Assembly (NCBI GenBank): GCA_963796325.1
Contig: CAWCLF010000001.1
Location: 248,001-312,000 of the forward strand
Length of the DNA: 64,000 bases
From: CAVYGN01 sp963796325
Lineage (GTDB): Bacteria; Spirochaetota; Brevinematia; Brevinematales; JAOACQ01
Direction: 5' to 3'
The notes beneath the pieces were generated by a model. That model worked only from the letters and a program-made list of their open reading frames with translations, was not told the DNA's origin and ran no database searches. A program made the translations under genes and the position numbers. Positions within the stretch are counted from its first letter, which is position 1. Each line of letters begins with the position of its first letter. Of the stretch, positions 16,596-25,987 are shown piece by piece.

Positions 16596-17258
16596 ATGAA
16601 AATTTCCGGAATGATTTTTTATGCTTTTTTAATTTTATTTTTTTTATTTAAAAGTTCCTCCTATTCCGATGAACCGAAAATTCCCGTAGAGCCTGCAGTT
16701 TCATCACCGGATGTCGAGATACCCTCGTTTTCCAATTCGATAATGGAATCTCCGGTGATCAAAAAGAATTATTTATTCCTGATGAAAGCAGAAATAACAT
16801 TTTCAGATGGAAATGAAAAAAGCGGTATGCTGTATCTCACGGATATCATAAAGCTTGAAATAACAAATTTAACAAGCGGCAAAGCAACTATACGCAAACT
16901 TATGCTGTATGACATTTCCAGGATCGACATCGAGAAATGGCAGCCTCTTGATTACGGAGGGGGCAGGTATTATTTTATGCCGGTTCAATACAGGATCTAT
17001 ACAAACGGATACGATGCCGACAGTTTTTATTTCAATGGTAATATTGCGCTTCTCAACAATTTCGATTTCGGTTATTCGGGAGAAACAAATATGCTTGATA
17101 CATGCTTTTACGATACCTGGGTGGAAGGGAAGAAGAAGATCTTTCACTGGGATAATACAAAAGCGACGATGTTCGGGTACGACTTTGAGCATCCCGTCGA
17201 CGGCATTGTCGTAAGCCTCAAGCTCGACAAAGATTACTCCTGGCGGGGAAATAAATGA
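16596..17258 (+). CDS. Exported protein of unknown function
   Basis: I take the ATG at 16596, which follows AGAGG (16586-16590) and gives a 220-residue protein with an N-terminal signal peptide (hydrophobic about 6-20, cut near Ser-Tyr-Ser). A Pro/Glu-rich segment (20-50) follows. The rest has beta-strand patterns with 'ITFSDGNEKSGMLYLTDIIKLEI' and 'DSFYFNGNIALLNNFDFGYSGETNM', which do not match a family I know. An upstream ATG (16539) would add 19 residues. It overlaps the next gene by four bases (ATGA), so it is co-expressed with the UDP-glucuronate decarboxylase. Confidence 0.65.
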   Translation: MKISGMIFYAFLILFFLFKSSSYSDEPKIPVEPAVSSPDVEIPSFSNSIMESPVIKKNYLFLMKAEITFSDGNEKSGMLYLTDIIKLEITNLTSGKATIRKLMLYDISRIDIEKWQPLDYGGGRYYFMPVQYRIYTNGYDADSFYFNGNIALLNNFDFGYSGETNMLDTCFYDTWVEGKKKIFHWDNTKATMFGYDFEHPVDGIVVSLKLDKDYSWRGNK

Positions 17259-18193
17259 AGAACATACTTGTAACGGGCGGCGCCGGTTTCCTCGGCAGTT
17301 TTTTATGTGAAAAGCTGCTTGATTCGGGAAATAAAGTTACCTGTGTGGATAATTTTTATACAGGCAGTCATAAGAATATTAAGCATCTTTTGGACAGCAA
17401 ATTCTTCAAACTGAAGAAGCATGACATAGTGGAACCCCTCCGCCTGGATGCTGACTGGATATTCAATCTTGCCTGTCCTGCTTCGCCTGTCCATTATCAG
17501 GCCGATCCAATAAAGACAATAAAAACGAACTATATGGGATCGATCAATATGCTGGGCCTTGCAAAAAGAACTAAAGCGAGGGTTTTCCAGGCGTCGACCA
17601 GCGAGGTATACGGGGACCCGCTCGTCCATCCGCAGAAAGAGGAATACTGGGGCCATGTAAATCCCATAGGTCTCCGGAGCTGTTATGATGAAGGCAAAAG
17701 GATAGCGGAAACTCTTTTTATGGATTATCACCGCAAGCATGATATAGATATAAGGATCGTCAGGATTTTCAACACTTACGGCCCCCGGATGTTTTTAAAT
17801 GACGGCAGGGTCGTATCCAATTTTATCGTCCAGGCCCTGAAAAACGATGATATTACGGTTTATGGAAACGGCGAACAGACAAGAAGTTTCTGTTATGTCG
17901 ACGATATGATAGACGGGTTCGTTAAAATGATGAATAACGAAAGTTTTATAGGACCTGTAAACCTGGGAAACCCGGAGGAATTCAGGATAATAGAGCTGGC
18001 CGAATTAATCATTGATCTCACTAATTCAAGATCGAAAATAATTTATAACAAAAAGCCTTCGGACGATCCTTTAAAAAGAAAACCCGATATTACAATAGCC
18101 AGGGAAAAACTGGGCTGGGAACCTAAGATCCGTCTAACAGAAGGACTGAAAAAAACCATCGAATATTTCACGGAAGAACTGAAATCGGTTTGA
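17255..18193 (+). CDS. UDP-glucuronate decarboxylase (UDP-xylose synthase-like)
   Basis: The 312-residue protein is a short-chain-type NAD-dependent epimerase/decarboxylase. It has the Rossmann motif GGAGFLGSFL (about 7-16), 'ASTSEVYGDP' with the catalytic Thr/Ser region (111-120), the 'CYDEGKR' stretch holding the catalytic Tyr and Lys (141-147), and 'RIFNTYGPRM' (166-175). These are the UXS/Arna-type UDP-glucuronate decarboxylase signatures. Its product UDP-xylose would supply envelope polysaccharide. It is translationally coupled to the exported protein upstream (ATGA overlap), and convergent with the GH5 gene downstream. Confidence 0.93.
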   Translation: MKNILVTGGAGFLGSFLCEKLLDSGNKVTCVDNFYTGSHKNIKHLLDSKFFKLKKHDIVEPLRLDADWIFNLACPASPVHYQADPIKTIKTNYMGSINMLGLAKRTKARVFQASTSEVYGDPLVHPQKEEYWGHVNPIGLRSCYDEGKRIAETLFMDYHRKHDIDIRIVRIFNTYGPRMFLNDGRVVSNFIVQALKNDDITVYGNGEQTRSFCYVDDMIDGFVKMMNNESFIGPVNLGNPEEFRIIELAELIIDLTNSRSKIIYNKKPSDDPLKRKPDITIAREKLGWEPKIRLTEGLKKTIEYFTEELKSV

Positions 18194-18210
18194 ATTCGAT
18201 TCCTGCCGTA

Positions 18211-19839
18211 TTATTGCCCGCGCCTGGATACCAGCCAGTCGTATAGTTCAGTGTTTACTTTATCTTGTTTGTCGCCGTAATATATGCCGAAAGTACTATC
18301 GGCATAACACCAGATGTTATAATTTATTCCTCTTTTCTCGCAGGATTCTATTACGTCCTCTATCCACCTGTTTCCTCCGTGACCTTCGAAGGCATAATAT
18401 ATGCATCCGAATTCACCCATATGAACTGGTACGTTCGCCTTCCGGCTGAACTCCGAGCACCGGTCCATCTCCCTTTCGAGGTAGCTCCTGTCGAAAGGCC
18501 TGGCTTCGCCGTCGGATTTGCATAATACTATGCCCAGATCCGCCGCCGGATTGCCGAATAAACCTGCGCCGCTGATGCCGCATTTGATTTTATAGCTGTA
18601 GCCCTGTTTCAGGTTGAAAAGATGAAAAATACCCGCGAAGCACCCGCCTTCGGATGACTTGCTGAAATTCATTTCCTGTCCTGAAATTGCGAAGCTTCTC
18701 ATGATGACATTCCAATCGACCGGCTTGAAATCCTTTCTGTCATAATAAAGCCATACATCGCCTGTAAAAACTTTAACAGGGTAAATTGAATCCGTTTGGC
18801 CGGGGCCTGACTCTTCGATTCTTACATTGCCGAACTTAACGGAACCGAATAATCCTGGATTTTCCACTCTTGCCAGGAGTATTCCGAATTTAATATCCGG
18901 GTTGGTTATTGTGATAACAGGGCTTTCGAAATCCGTTCCCGGATTTGCAAGATGACCGGGAGACCCGGAAAATGAGGAGCCTTTTATTATAAAATTGCCG
19001 GCCGGTTCGTTTATCCTTTCATCAGGGTAAAAAGGCGAACTTCCGAAAAATGTCAACCAGGCAGCGCTTTGATGCGTGAACATGATCGGTTTATAAAAAT
19101 GGAAATCGTACATAATATCAGGATCGTCGATCAGTGTAAAATTCAATAGTCCGTTTATATCGTCGTTCAGGACATCGTCGCCTACTGCACTCGGGCGTTC
19201 GACAATGATCAGGTGATTCGTGTCAGTTTCCCTGATCGCTTTAACTATCTCCTTCGAGAGGTCGCCCCATTGCCGGATTGAGACTGTCGGCCATGGCTCG
19301 TTTAGCAGGTCATAACCGATAATCCCTGTATTTCCGGAAAAACGGCCTGCTATCATTTTCCAGATTCGAATCAGCTCCAGCCTGTTTTCACGGTAATCCC
19401 AGAGATCCCTCCCTTTTCCCACGGATTGGTATCCCCCCGGCGGAACATGCATGTCAAGGATAAGCCTTATCCCATGGCGCATGGCAATTCTGGCATTTTC
19501 CTCTATCCAGAGACAGGCGTTTTCGTTAAGCTTTCCCGGATTGAATATATCTATCAGCCAGTAATAACTTAGAATGAACCTGACCGAATTGAACCCCAAT
19601 TTAGCCATGTCGGAATAAGTCGATTCATTGTCATAAGTTTTATCCGGAAAATAGTCTGATTTCCAGAATGAGTGGGTCAAAGACGCGCCTCGAAGGAACA
19701 GCGGAGTCCCGTCGGCTTCAACCAGTTCATGACCGCGCGCCTTTATAAAACCTTTGAATGAGGGTCCGATATTTGTTTCACTGAGGCCCGCCGATGCAGG
19801 CAAGGCGAAAAAGACCAGTAATATTATCATAAATTTCAT
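18211..19839 (-). CDS. Secreted glycoside hydrolase family 5 enzyme with inserted beta domain
   Basis: Start at 19839 (ATG after AGGAG at 19846-19850): 542 residues with a signal peptide (about 1-18). The GH5 TIM barrel shows GFNSVRFILSYYWLI, 'LILDMHVPPGG', and 'GYDLLNEPWP', whose Glu near residue 181 is the acid/base; the nucleophile Glu near 476 lies in 'HMGEFGCIYY'. Between them, about residues 270-440, is a beta-rich insert ('SSFSGSPGHLANPGTDFESPVITITNPD', 'FGNVRIEESGPG...FTGDVWLYYDR') that resembles a carbohydrate-binding jelly roll placed in a barrel loop. It should cut a beta-glucan or similar sugar outside the cell; the exact substrate cannot be read. Confidence 0.9.
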   Translation of the reverse strand: MKFMIILLVFFALPASAGLSETNIGPSFKGFIKARGHELVEADGTPLFLRGASLTHSFWKSDYFPDKTYDNESTYSDMAKLGFNSVRFILSYYWLIDIFNPGKLNENACLWIEENARIAMRHGIRLILDMHVPPGGYQSVGKGRDLWDYRENRLELIRIWKMIAGRFSGNTGIIGYDLLNEPWPTVSIRQWGDLSKEIVKAIRETDTNHLIIVERPSAVGDDVLNDDINGLLNFTLIDDPDIMYDFHFYKPIMFTHQSAAWLTFFGSSPFYPDERINEPAGNFIIKGSSFSGSPGHLANPGTDFESPVITITNPDIKFGILLARVENPGLFGSVKFGNVRIEESGPGQTDSIYPVKVFTGDVWLYYDRKDFKPVDWNVIMRSFAISGQEMNFSKSSEGGCFAGIFHLFNLKQGYSYKIKCGISGAGLFGNPAADLGIVLCKSDGEARPFDRSYLEREMDRCSEFSRKANVPVHMGEFGCIYYAFEGHGGNRWIEDVIESCEKRGINYNIWCYADSTFGIYYGDKQDKVNTELYDWLVSRRGQ

Positions 19840-19993
19840 TATTTTCTCCTGTTTTAGTATTTTCCGGACCCCGATGCCCTGTCCCGATAAATGCTTAAGT
19901 ACCATTAATAATAAGGGGATGCCTTCCCGGCTGTCAATGGGAAATATGGTCTAACCGGTTTTATAAGGCTTTTAGTCCTAAAGAACTATTCTT

Positions 19994-20929
19994 TTATAAT
20001 GTTTCATCCAGCCTGTTGAGCAGTTCGACCTTGCTTTTAGCGCCTGTTTTCTGGTATATGTTATGAATATGATTTTTTACGGTCAGTACGGATATTTCAA
20101 GCTCGTAAGCAATTTCCTTATTAGCCAGGCCGTTTGAAAGATTTACGATGATCTCTCTTTCACGGTCCGTTATTCCGAATTTATTTATAAAAAAAGCGGG
20201 TATGTCATGTAGACGCATGGTTTTTTTAAGAAGATACCTGGAACCGTAATAGATCGCCATAAGATTCCAGAAAAGATAAAAAAGATGAATTGAAGTGACG
20301 GGACCGTAAATATAATAATAGCGGGGATTATAGACACGGCCGGCTTCCCAGAAAAACATGATATCGAATAGAATAAATGATAAAGCCAATACGATAAAAC
20401 CGTATTTATCGTAAATTTCATTGATTTTACCGATATTGATAAAAATGAATAATACGGTATACAAAACGGCCAGTAAAGTAATAATGGTATTTAATCTGTC
20501 TTTGATAATATCGAAAATTACTACATGAAAGGTTTGATTGAGTGCGGCAGCTATCGGCGTCCAGAAAATCAATAAAAGAACGGCCAGGGATAGAATGGAG
20601 AATACAGCCGTTCTGGCAGTACCGAAACGGGCTCCCATCAATCTCACAGTACAGTAGGGGATAAGAAAAACCACAAACGCATTGATTACATAATCAATAC
20701 CCTGTATTGTTGCGCCGCCCTGGAAATTATAAAAATGAAGCACATTGAAAAAATAGAAATCGATAGTTACGATAAAAACATAAACAGATAATACTATAAG
20801 AAGGAACGCAAGAGCAAGAAGAATGATATCCCGGTATTTTTTATACAGAAGGGTCAAAAGGACTAAAACTATAAAACCGCTTGAAATGGATGCAAAGTAA
20901 TAAAGAAGTATAAGATGTTTCAAATTCAA
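19994..20929 (-). CDS. Membrane-embedded LuxR-type transcription regulator
   Basis: The 311-residue protein has seven to eight hydrophobic segments (about 7-235) and a C-terminal GerE/LuxR helix-turn-helix: 'GITDREREIIVNLSNGLANKEIAYELEISVLTVKNHIHNIYQKTGAKSKVELLNRL' (about 250-305). Such membrane-bound LuxR proteins are thought to sense envelope signals and stay membrane-tethered. No cognate gene is obvious; its neighbours are GH5 downstream and PurE upstream on the same strand, with a 48-base gap to purE. Confidence 0.85.
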   Translation of the reverse strand: MNLKHLILLYYFASISSGFIVLVLLTLLYKKYRDIILLALAFLLIVLSVYVFIVTIDFYFFNVLHFYNFQGGATIQGIDYVINAFVVFLIPYCTVRLMGARFGTARTAVFSILSLAVLLLIFWTPIAAALNQTFHVVIFDIIKDRLNTIITLLAVLYTVLFIFINIGKINEIYDKYGFIVLALSFILFDIMFFWEAGRVYNPRYYYIYGPVTSIHLFYLFWNLMAIYYGSRYLLKKTMRLHDIPAFFINKFGITDREREIIVNLSNGLANKEIAYELEISVLTVKNHIHNIYQKTGAKSKVELLNRLDETL

Positions 20930-20977
20930 ACCGCCCCGGATAACTTTTCCAATCGGTAAGCCAGGTCTGAGTATTGG

Positions 20978-21475
20978 CTAAATAATTCTTTCTTCTACTC
21001 TTTTCGCCTTTTGTTTTACTTCTTCTTTAAGCTTTTCCCTGTATTCCTTTACAGCTTTGCGGATTTTTTCGTCCCCTGCGCCGAGGATTTCCAGCGCCAG
21101 GATACCGGCATTGGCCGAACCGTCGACTGCGACGGTGGCGACAGGTATTCCTTTCGGCATCTGGACTATGGAGAAGAGAGAATCCATGCCTCCAAGGCTT
21201 TTTGACAGGATAGGAACACCGATCACGGGCAGGGGCGTCATTGCTGCTATAATCCCGGGAAGGTGAGCTGCCCCTCCGGCTCCGGCAATAATAACCCTTA
21301 TCCCCCTTTCCTCAGCGGATTTTGCATATTCGACGGCCTTTTCCGGCGTTCTGTGAGCTGATATGACGGTGATTTCGAACGGTATTCCGAAGCTTTTGAG
21401 AATGACCGCAGCATCCTGCATCACGTTAAAATCCGAATCGCTTCCCATTAATATGCCGATTATCGGTGAAGACAT
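20978..21475 (-). CDS. purE: N5-carboxyaminoimidazole ribonucleotide mutase PurE (class I)
   Basis: PurE, 165 residues, moves the carboxyl of N5-CAIR to give CAIR in purine synthesis. Diagnostic motifs: GSDSDFNVM (about 10-18), SAHRTPEKAVEYAKSAEERG (40-58), 'AGGAAHLPGIIAAMT' and 'LGGMDSLFSIVQMPKGIPVATVAVDG', which is the class I pattern. The N5-CAIR synthase PurK is not in the window. A textbook promoter is placed at 21508-21536. The final Lys/Glu-rich 25 residues are an extension beyond the usual core. Confidence 0.97.
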   Translation of the reverse strand: MSSPIIGILMGSDSDFNVMQDAAVILKSFGIPFEITVISAHRTPEKAVEYAKSAEERGIRVIIAGAGGAAHLPGIIAAMTPLPVIGVPILSKSLGGMDSLFSIVQMPKGIPVATVAVDGSANAGILALEILGAGDEKIRKAVKEYREKLKEEVKQKAKRVEERII

Positions 21476-21507
21476 TGCAAGCTCCTTTTCCTATTACAAT
21501 TAAATGT

Positions 21508-21536
21508 ATTATAAGGTAAGTTCTTCAGTTTTTCAA
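21508..21536 (-). promoter_or_regulatory. Sigma-70-type promoter of purE
   Basis: On the minus strand: TTGAAA (-35, 21531-21536), 17-base spacer, TATAAT (-10, 21508-21513). The distance to the purE ATG is 32 bases. No purine riboswitch fits in the short leader. Confidence 0.75.
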
Positions 21537-21669
21537 AAATTTAACCCGCCTAATATCAGGGCCGCCGCAGCCTGTCTTCATTGAAAATTATCCCCAATTT
21601 CACCAATCCTTAACAATAAAGTCTTAAAATATGTATGTTCAAAGAATTATAAAAAAAGGAAAGGAATTT

Positions 21670-24111
21670 ATGGCAAAAATCGATATGCATGTACATTCCA
21701 AATACTCGAAGCATCCTTCAGAATGGTTCCTTCAACGTATCGGGGCTGCAGAATCATATACGGAACCCGGGCTTATTTATGCCAGGTCAAAAGAGAACGG
21801 TATGAATTTTATAACGATTACCGATCATAATTCCATAGAGGGTGCCCTGCTTTTAAAAGCCCAATTTCCCGAAGAGATTATAGTGGGAATGGAAGCCACT
21901 ACATATTTTCCTGAAGACGGCTGCAAGATCCATATACTGATCTTTGGATTGAATGAGGAGCAGGGAATTGAAATCAACAGGATAAGAGAAAACATATATG
22001 AATTAAGGAATTATATAAGAAACGAGAACCTTGCATATTCGATTGCTCATGCCAATTATTCCGTCAATGGAAAATTGACGGGAGAACACCTGGAAAAATT
22101 AATTCTCCTGTTTGACATTTTTGAAGTTCAGAACGGTGCAAGGAATAAACGAATGAATATTGACTGGTCGGGACTTTTGACTTCGCTTACGGAAGCCGAT
22201 ATATTAGAACTCCATCGTAAGCATAATATTGAACCTTTCGGCAAGGAATCATGGATCAAAGGTTTTACCGGCGGTTCGGATGACCATGCAGGTTTGTTTA
22301 TCGGAAAGACATATACATGCGCCGATGCGGATTCCATAGAGGAATTCCTGGCCCAATTGAAGATGAAAAAAACACTTCCCGGCGGAAGGCATAACAATTT
22401 TCAAGGGCTTGTTTTCGCAATATATAAGATAGCCTATGATTTTTCGAAGACAAAAAGCAAGTCTTTGACCAATAATTCCTTTTCCAGGCTGACTGAATTC
22501 GTATTTGAAAAAAAGGATTTCGATCTTAAAGGGAAGTTTTTTTTTAAACGCCTTATTAAAAAAAAGAAGCAGATCCTGCCTTATATGATGCTTGATGATC
22601 TAATAAAAAGCTTAAGATTCAATAATTTCAGCAATATAGACGACACTTTTACACTTGTTTATGATAAGCTTGCAAAGATTTCAGATTATTTCATTAAATT
22701 CTGTATAGAATCCATCAAAAAGGATCTTACCAAAGGGAACATCGTATCTCTTGCCAGGGATTTCAGCATCTCTCTGCCCGGGATTTTCCTCTCCATACCG
22801 TTCTTAACGGCATTTAAACATCTTTTCAATAACCGCAATCTTGTGAACGGACTCTCGGAATCCCTTGGAAAAGAAATCAGGATAAACGACAAAAAAATTC
22901 TTTGGTTTACAGATACTCTTACGGATTTAAACGGCGTATCGATTGTCCTGAAAAAGATCGCCCAGCAGAGCATGCTGCGCGGTAAGAACATGAAAATCAT
23001 AACTTCCCTTCACGAGGAAGAAAAACTGGATTCTCTGCCTCCTAATACAGTTAGTTTCGAACCGGTTTATTCATTCAACATGCCTTATTATGAGAACCTT
23101 CTTATCAGAATTCCGTCTCTCCTTCATATCATGCAGGAAGTCTATAAATATGATCCGGATGAAATATATATATCGACGCCCGGCCCGATGGGCCTGGCGG
23201 GACTTCTGATTTCTAAAATGCTTGGAGTAAAATCGATAAGCGTTTTCCATACCGATTTCACAATGCAGGCAGTCAGACTTACAAAAGATGCGGATACTTC
23301 GGCGATGGTCGAAAATTTCCTGCGCTGGTTTTATAATTCGACTGATGAGATCAGGGTGCCTACAGTCGAATATTCTTCCATACTTGAAAAAAGAGGATAT
23401 ATAAAGTCTAAGATGGGGGTATTCAGAAGGGGTTTCGATTCCGGAAGTTTCAAGCCGCGTCCTCACAAAAGCCGGTATTTTAAAGCTGTTTATTCCCTTA
23501 AAAAAGGCGTAAATCTTCTTTACTCCGGCCGGATATCTCTGGATAAAAACCTGGATATCCTTGTCGAAGCTTATCAGAAAGCGGTAAAGAAATGCAAAGA
23601 TTTGAACCTGATCCTTGTCGGCGACGGACCTTATTATGACGAACTTAAAAAGAGGCTTTCCGGGGATGACAGGATCCTTATGACGGGAAGGCTGCCTCAT
23701 GAAATGCTTCCGGAAGTTTATTCGGATTCAGACATTTTCGTTTTTCCCAGCACGACGGATACGTTCGGCATGGCAGTTCTGGAAGCCCAGGCATGCGGCA
23801 TACCTGCCGTCGTTTCTGATATCGGAGGACCCAGGGAGATAATAGAGGAAGGCGTCACAGGATATACGGCGCGTTTTAACGACAAAAAAGACTGGGTGCT
23901 TAAAATTGAAAAATTGTATGATTTTATTAAAAATAAACCCAAGGTGTATGGAGAAATGTGCCTGGCGGCATGGATCAGAATGATTGAAAATCATAGTTGG
24001 GATAACATGTTAAAGGACATTTACGATCGCAGGGCTGAAGGGAAAAAAAGGAATATATCTTCAGGAAAGGCGTATAACAAGGTGAAACCTTTACTGCAGC
24101 ATAGCTTATAA
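21670..24111 (+). CDS. PHP-domain / family 4 glycosyltransferase fusion
   Basis: Start at 21670 (ATG after AAAGGAAAGGAA): 813 residues. The N-terminal PHP phosphoesterase domain (about 1-240) has the metal motifs 'KIDMHVHSKYS', 'ITDHNSIEG', 'SIAHANYS' and 'GGSDDHAGLFIG'. After a helical link (about 250-390) comes a GT-B glycosyltransferase of family 4 (about 420-790) with 'ISTPGPMGLAGLLISKML', 'SGRISLDKNLDILVEAY', 'LVGDGPYYDELKKRL' and 'FVFPSTTDTFGMAVLEAQACGIPAVVSDIGGPREII'. The two domains in one chain suggest sugar transfer with a linked hydrolysis of an acceptor or regulatory phosphate, but the substrate is unknown. It is 10 bases before the CBS-phosphatase gene. Confidence 0.92.
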   Translation: MAKIDMHVHSKYSKHPSEWFLQRIGAAESYTEPGLIYARSKENGMNFITITDHNSIEGALLLKAQFPEEIIVGMEATTYFPEDGCKIHILIFGLNEEQGIEINRIRENIYELRNYIRNENLAYSIAHANYSVNGKLTGEHLEKLILLFDIFEVQNGARNKRMNIDWSGLLTSLTEADILELHRKHNIEPFGKESWIKGFTGGSDDHAGLFIGKTYTCADADSIEEFLAQLKMKKTLPGGRHNNFQGLVFAIYKIAYDFSKTKSKSLTNNSFSRLTEFVFEKKDFDLKGKFFFKRLIKKKKQILPYMMLDDLIKSLRFNNFSNIDDTFTLVYDKLAKISDYFIKFCIESIKKDLTKGNIVSLARDFSISLPGIFLSIPFLTAFKHLFNNRNLVNGLSESLGKEIRINDKKILWFTDTLTDLNGVSIVLKKIAQQSMLRGKNMKIITSLHEEEKLDSLPPNTVSFEPVYSFNMPYYENLLIRIPSLLHIMQEVYKYDPDEIYISTPGPMGLAGLLISKMLGVKSISVFHTDFTMQAVRLTKDADTSAMVENFLRWFYNSTDEIRVPTVEYSSILEKRGYIKSKMGVFRRGFDSGSFKPRPHKSRYFKAVYSLKKGVNLLYSGRISLDKNLDILVEAYQKAVKKCKDLNLILVGDGPYYDELKKRLSGDDRILMTGRLPHEMLPEVYSDSDIFVFPSTTDTFGMAVLEAQACGIPAVVSDIGGPREIIEEGVTGYTARFNDKKDWVLKIEKLYDFIKNKPKVYGEMCLAAWIRMIENHSWDNMLKDIYDRRAEGKKRNISSGKAYNKVKPLLQHSL

Positions 24112-24121
24112 AAGGTGAGAT

Positions 24122-25357
24122 ATGGAAAAAGAAGTTATTCTGACTGAACTCAAAAATAAAAAAATACAGGAAAACAGGGAATACAAGGTTCTCCGGAAGG
24201 TTCATAATCTTCCAATACAGAGGGAAAATATAGGGAAAATCATCTCGAGCCTTTATTATGTCGGCGAAGATGCGAAAGTGATAGACCTGGCTTACGATTT
24301 TGATAAAAATAAGGAAATACAGGCTGTCGGAGTGATAGATTCCAAAAATAATCTGAAAGGCATCATAATCAGGAAAGACCTTTTTAATTTACTTGGCAAG
24401 CCTTACGGGCAGGACATACTGCGTCATAAAACCGTCGACAAGTTCAGAAGTAATGCAAACAAATTCAGCTTCGACAGGAACATATTGTCCGTCGCCGAAG
24501 AAATCAGGGATAAGCTCAGCAGCACCGATTCGGAATTTTTTCTGCTTTTCAGGGAAGAGGATAAATTCGCAGGGATCTTTACATCTCTCGATATGATGAT
24601 GTATCTATCTCTTATGACCCAGAGAGATATGGAGATGGCCAGGGAACTTCAGAACAGGATAGTAAAAAGAGATTTTTTGATTGAAAAAGACAATTTTTCC
24701 ATAAGCTGCTCCTCGCATATGGCCAAGGGCATCGGCGGAGACTATTACAGCGTTGTTAATTATTATGAAAAGAAGTGGTTTTTTACAATCTGCGATGTAT
24801 GCGGGAAGGGACTGGCTGCCTCGCTCGTTTCGACAAGCATCGATGGGATGCAGAGGATTTATGATTTTAACAGCGGACCCGAGAAATTCATATCGAAATT
24901 GAATAACTATATTTTTAACACTTTTGAATTTGTCACCGCTGCATTTGTCGATTTTGACGACTCTAACGGTTTGCTTAGAATTTTTGATATGGGGCATTCA
25001 TACATTTACATCTTTAAATCGGAAAGGCTTTACAGGCTGAGGTCTTCAAGCGGAAATATACCTCTCGGCATAAAAGAAGGTGTAATCCCTCAATGCGATA
25101 CTTTCAATCTCCAGCCGGGGGATTTATTCATGATGATCACTGACGGCGTTGTCGAGCAGATAAACTCGAAAGGGGAAGAGTTCGGCGAAAAAAGGCTTTT
25201 CAAAATATTGAAGAACTATAAAAACACCCATATCGCAAGGCTCAAGGATAAGATCCTTGAAGAAATTCAGCAATTTCAGGGCTCCCAGCCCCAGCATGAC
25301 GACATCACAATAATACTTCTCAGTTACAGGGGTATTTCCCCGATTTCATCGAAATAG
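24122..25357 (+). CDS. CBS-pair / PP2C (SpoIIE-type) serine phosphatase
   Basis: The 411-residue protein has a CBS pair in its first 175 residues ('LAYDFDKNKEIQAVGVIDSKNNLKGIIIRKDLFNLL' and '...KFAGIFTSLDMMMYLSL') and a full PPM domain (about 185-405). All metal-binding motifs are intact: GGDYY (about 203-207), 'DVCGKGLAASL', 'MITDGVVEQI' and 'QHDDITIILL'. Such proteins dephosphorylate STAS antagonists when an adenine-type ligand binds the CBS pair. It may act on the STAS proteins at 10808 or 44439. Its last 34 bases overlap the convergent SixA-like gene. Confidence 0.92.
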   Translation: MEKEVILTELKNKKIQENREYKVLRKVHNLPIQRENIGKIISSLYYVGEDAKVIDLAYDFDKNKEIQAVGVIDSKNNLKGIIIRKDLFNLLGKPYGQDILRHKTVDKFRSNANKFSFDRNILSVAEEIRDKLSSTDSEFFLLFREEDKFAGIFTSLDMMMYLSLMTQRDMEMARELQNRIVKRDFLIEKDNFSISCSSHMAKGIGGDYYSVVNYYEKKWFFTICDVCGKGLAASLVSTSIDGMQRIYDFNSGPEKFISKLNNYIFNTFEFVTAAFVDFDDSNGLLRIFDMGHSYIYIFKSERLYRLRSSSGNIPLGIKEGVIPQCDTFNLQPGDLFMMITDGVVEQINSKGEEFGEKRLFKILKNYKNTHIARLKDKILEEIQQFQGSQPQHDDITIILLSYRGISPISSK

Positions 25358-25860
25358 GGTTCATGGTTTTTAAACGGGAATTCCTCCCCGTCATCAAGAC
25401 TATAATTGAAATTTATTTTACCTGAAGGGAATTCATCGAATTCAATTTCAATCAGGGAAGGTTTTTTAAGGTAAGGAGTCCTCCTTTTATCTTTTATTAT
25501 CTGAGTGATGATATTGATGAAATCGGGACAATGTCCGACAAGGAAGATCGTATTGGCCGAATCCGGCAGTCCTTTTATAAGTTTGCAGAAATTGCTGAAA
25601 TCGAAACCCGGGTTTAATAGATTATCCACAAGATAGAAACGGGGTTTAAGTTCTTTTTTAATATATTCTGCGGTTTCCACGTTCTTGACAAAACTGCTTG
25701 TAATAAGATAATCCACATCATGATGGTAAATTTTAACAAGCTGTCCTGCGAATCTCTTCGCCCTGAAATGACCTACTTTGCTTAAAGGTCGAAGGCTGTT
25801 GTCTTTTTCCCAGAACTCTTTTTCCACGGCTTTCGAATGCCTGATGAATGCAATCCTCAT
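25324..25860 (-). CDS. SixA-like histidine phosphatase
   Basis: The 178-residue protein is a member of the branch-1 histidine phosphatase (phosphoglycerate mutase-like) superfamily. The catalytic 'FIRHSKA' (RH, about 5-11), 'RPLSKVGHFRAKRF' with a second conserved pair, and 'TIFLVGHCPDFINII' (the conserved second His) all fit SixA, which removes phosphate from histidine phosphotransfer domains. The C-terminal 40 residues ('SLIEIEFDEFPSG...DGEEFP') end longer than usual. Its tail-to-tail 34-base overlap with the CBS-phosphatase gene may create antisense pairing. Confidence 0.85.
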   Translation of the reverse strand: MRIAFIRHSKAVEKEFWEKDNSLRPLSKVGHFRAKRFAGQLVKIYHHDVDYLITSSFVKNVETAEYIKKELKPRFYLVDNLLNPGFDFSNFCKLIKGLPDSANTIFLVGHCPDFINIITQIIKDKRRTPYLKKPSLIEIEFDEFPSGKINFNYSLDDGEEFPFKNHEPYFDEIGEIPL

Positions 25861-25987
25861 AATCTCCTCCGGCCATAATTATTCTGTCGTTCAGGAATAA
25901 TTATAACAAATAATTATTAAGCAGATGTTAATTTCCGGTATATTTTTGCTATAATGTTGTCCTAACAGCAGCCTGCATTTATAAAGA

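Noticed and set aside
21476..21507. Purine riboswitch before purE
   Set aside because: The purE leader is only about 30 bases after the promoter and has no conserved core.
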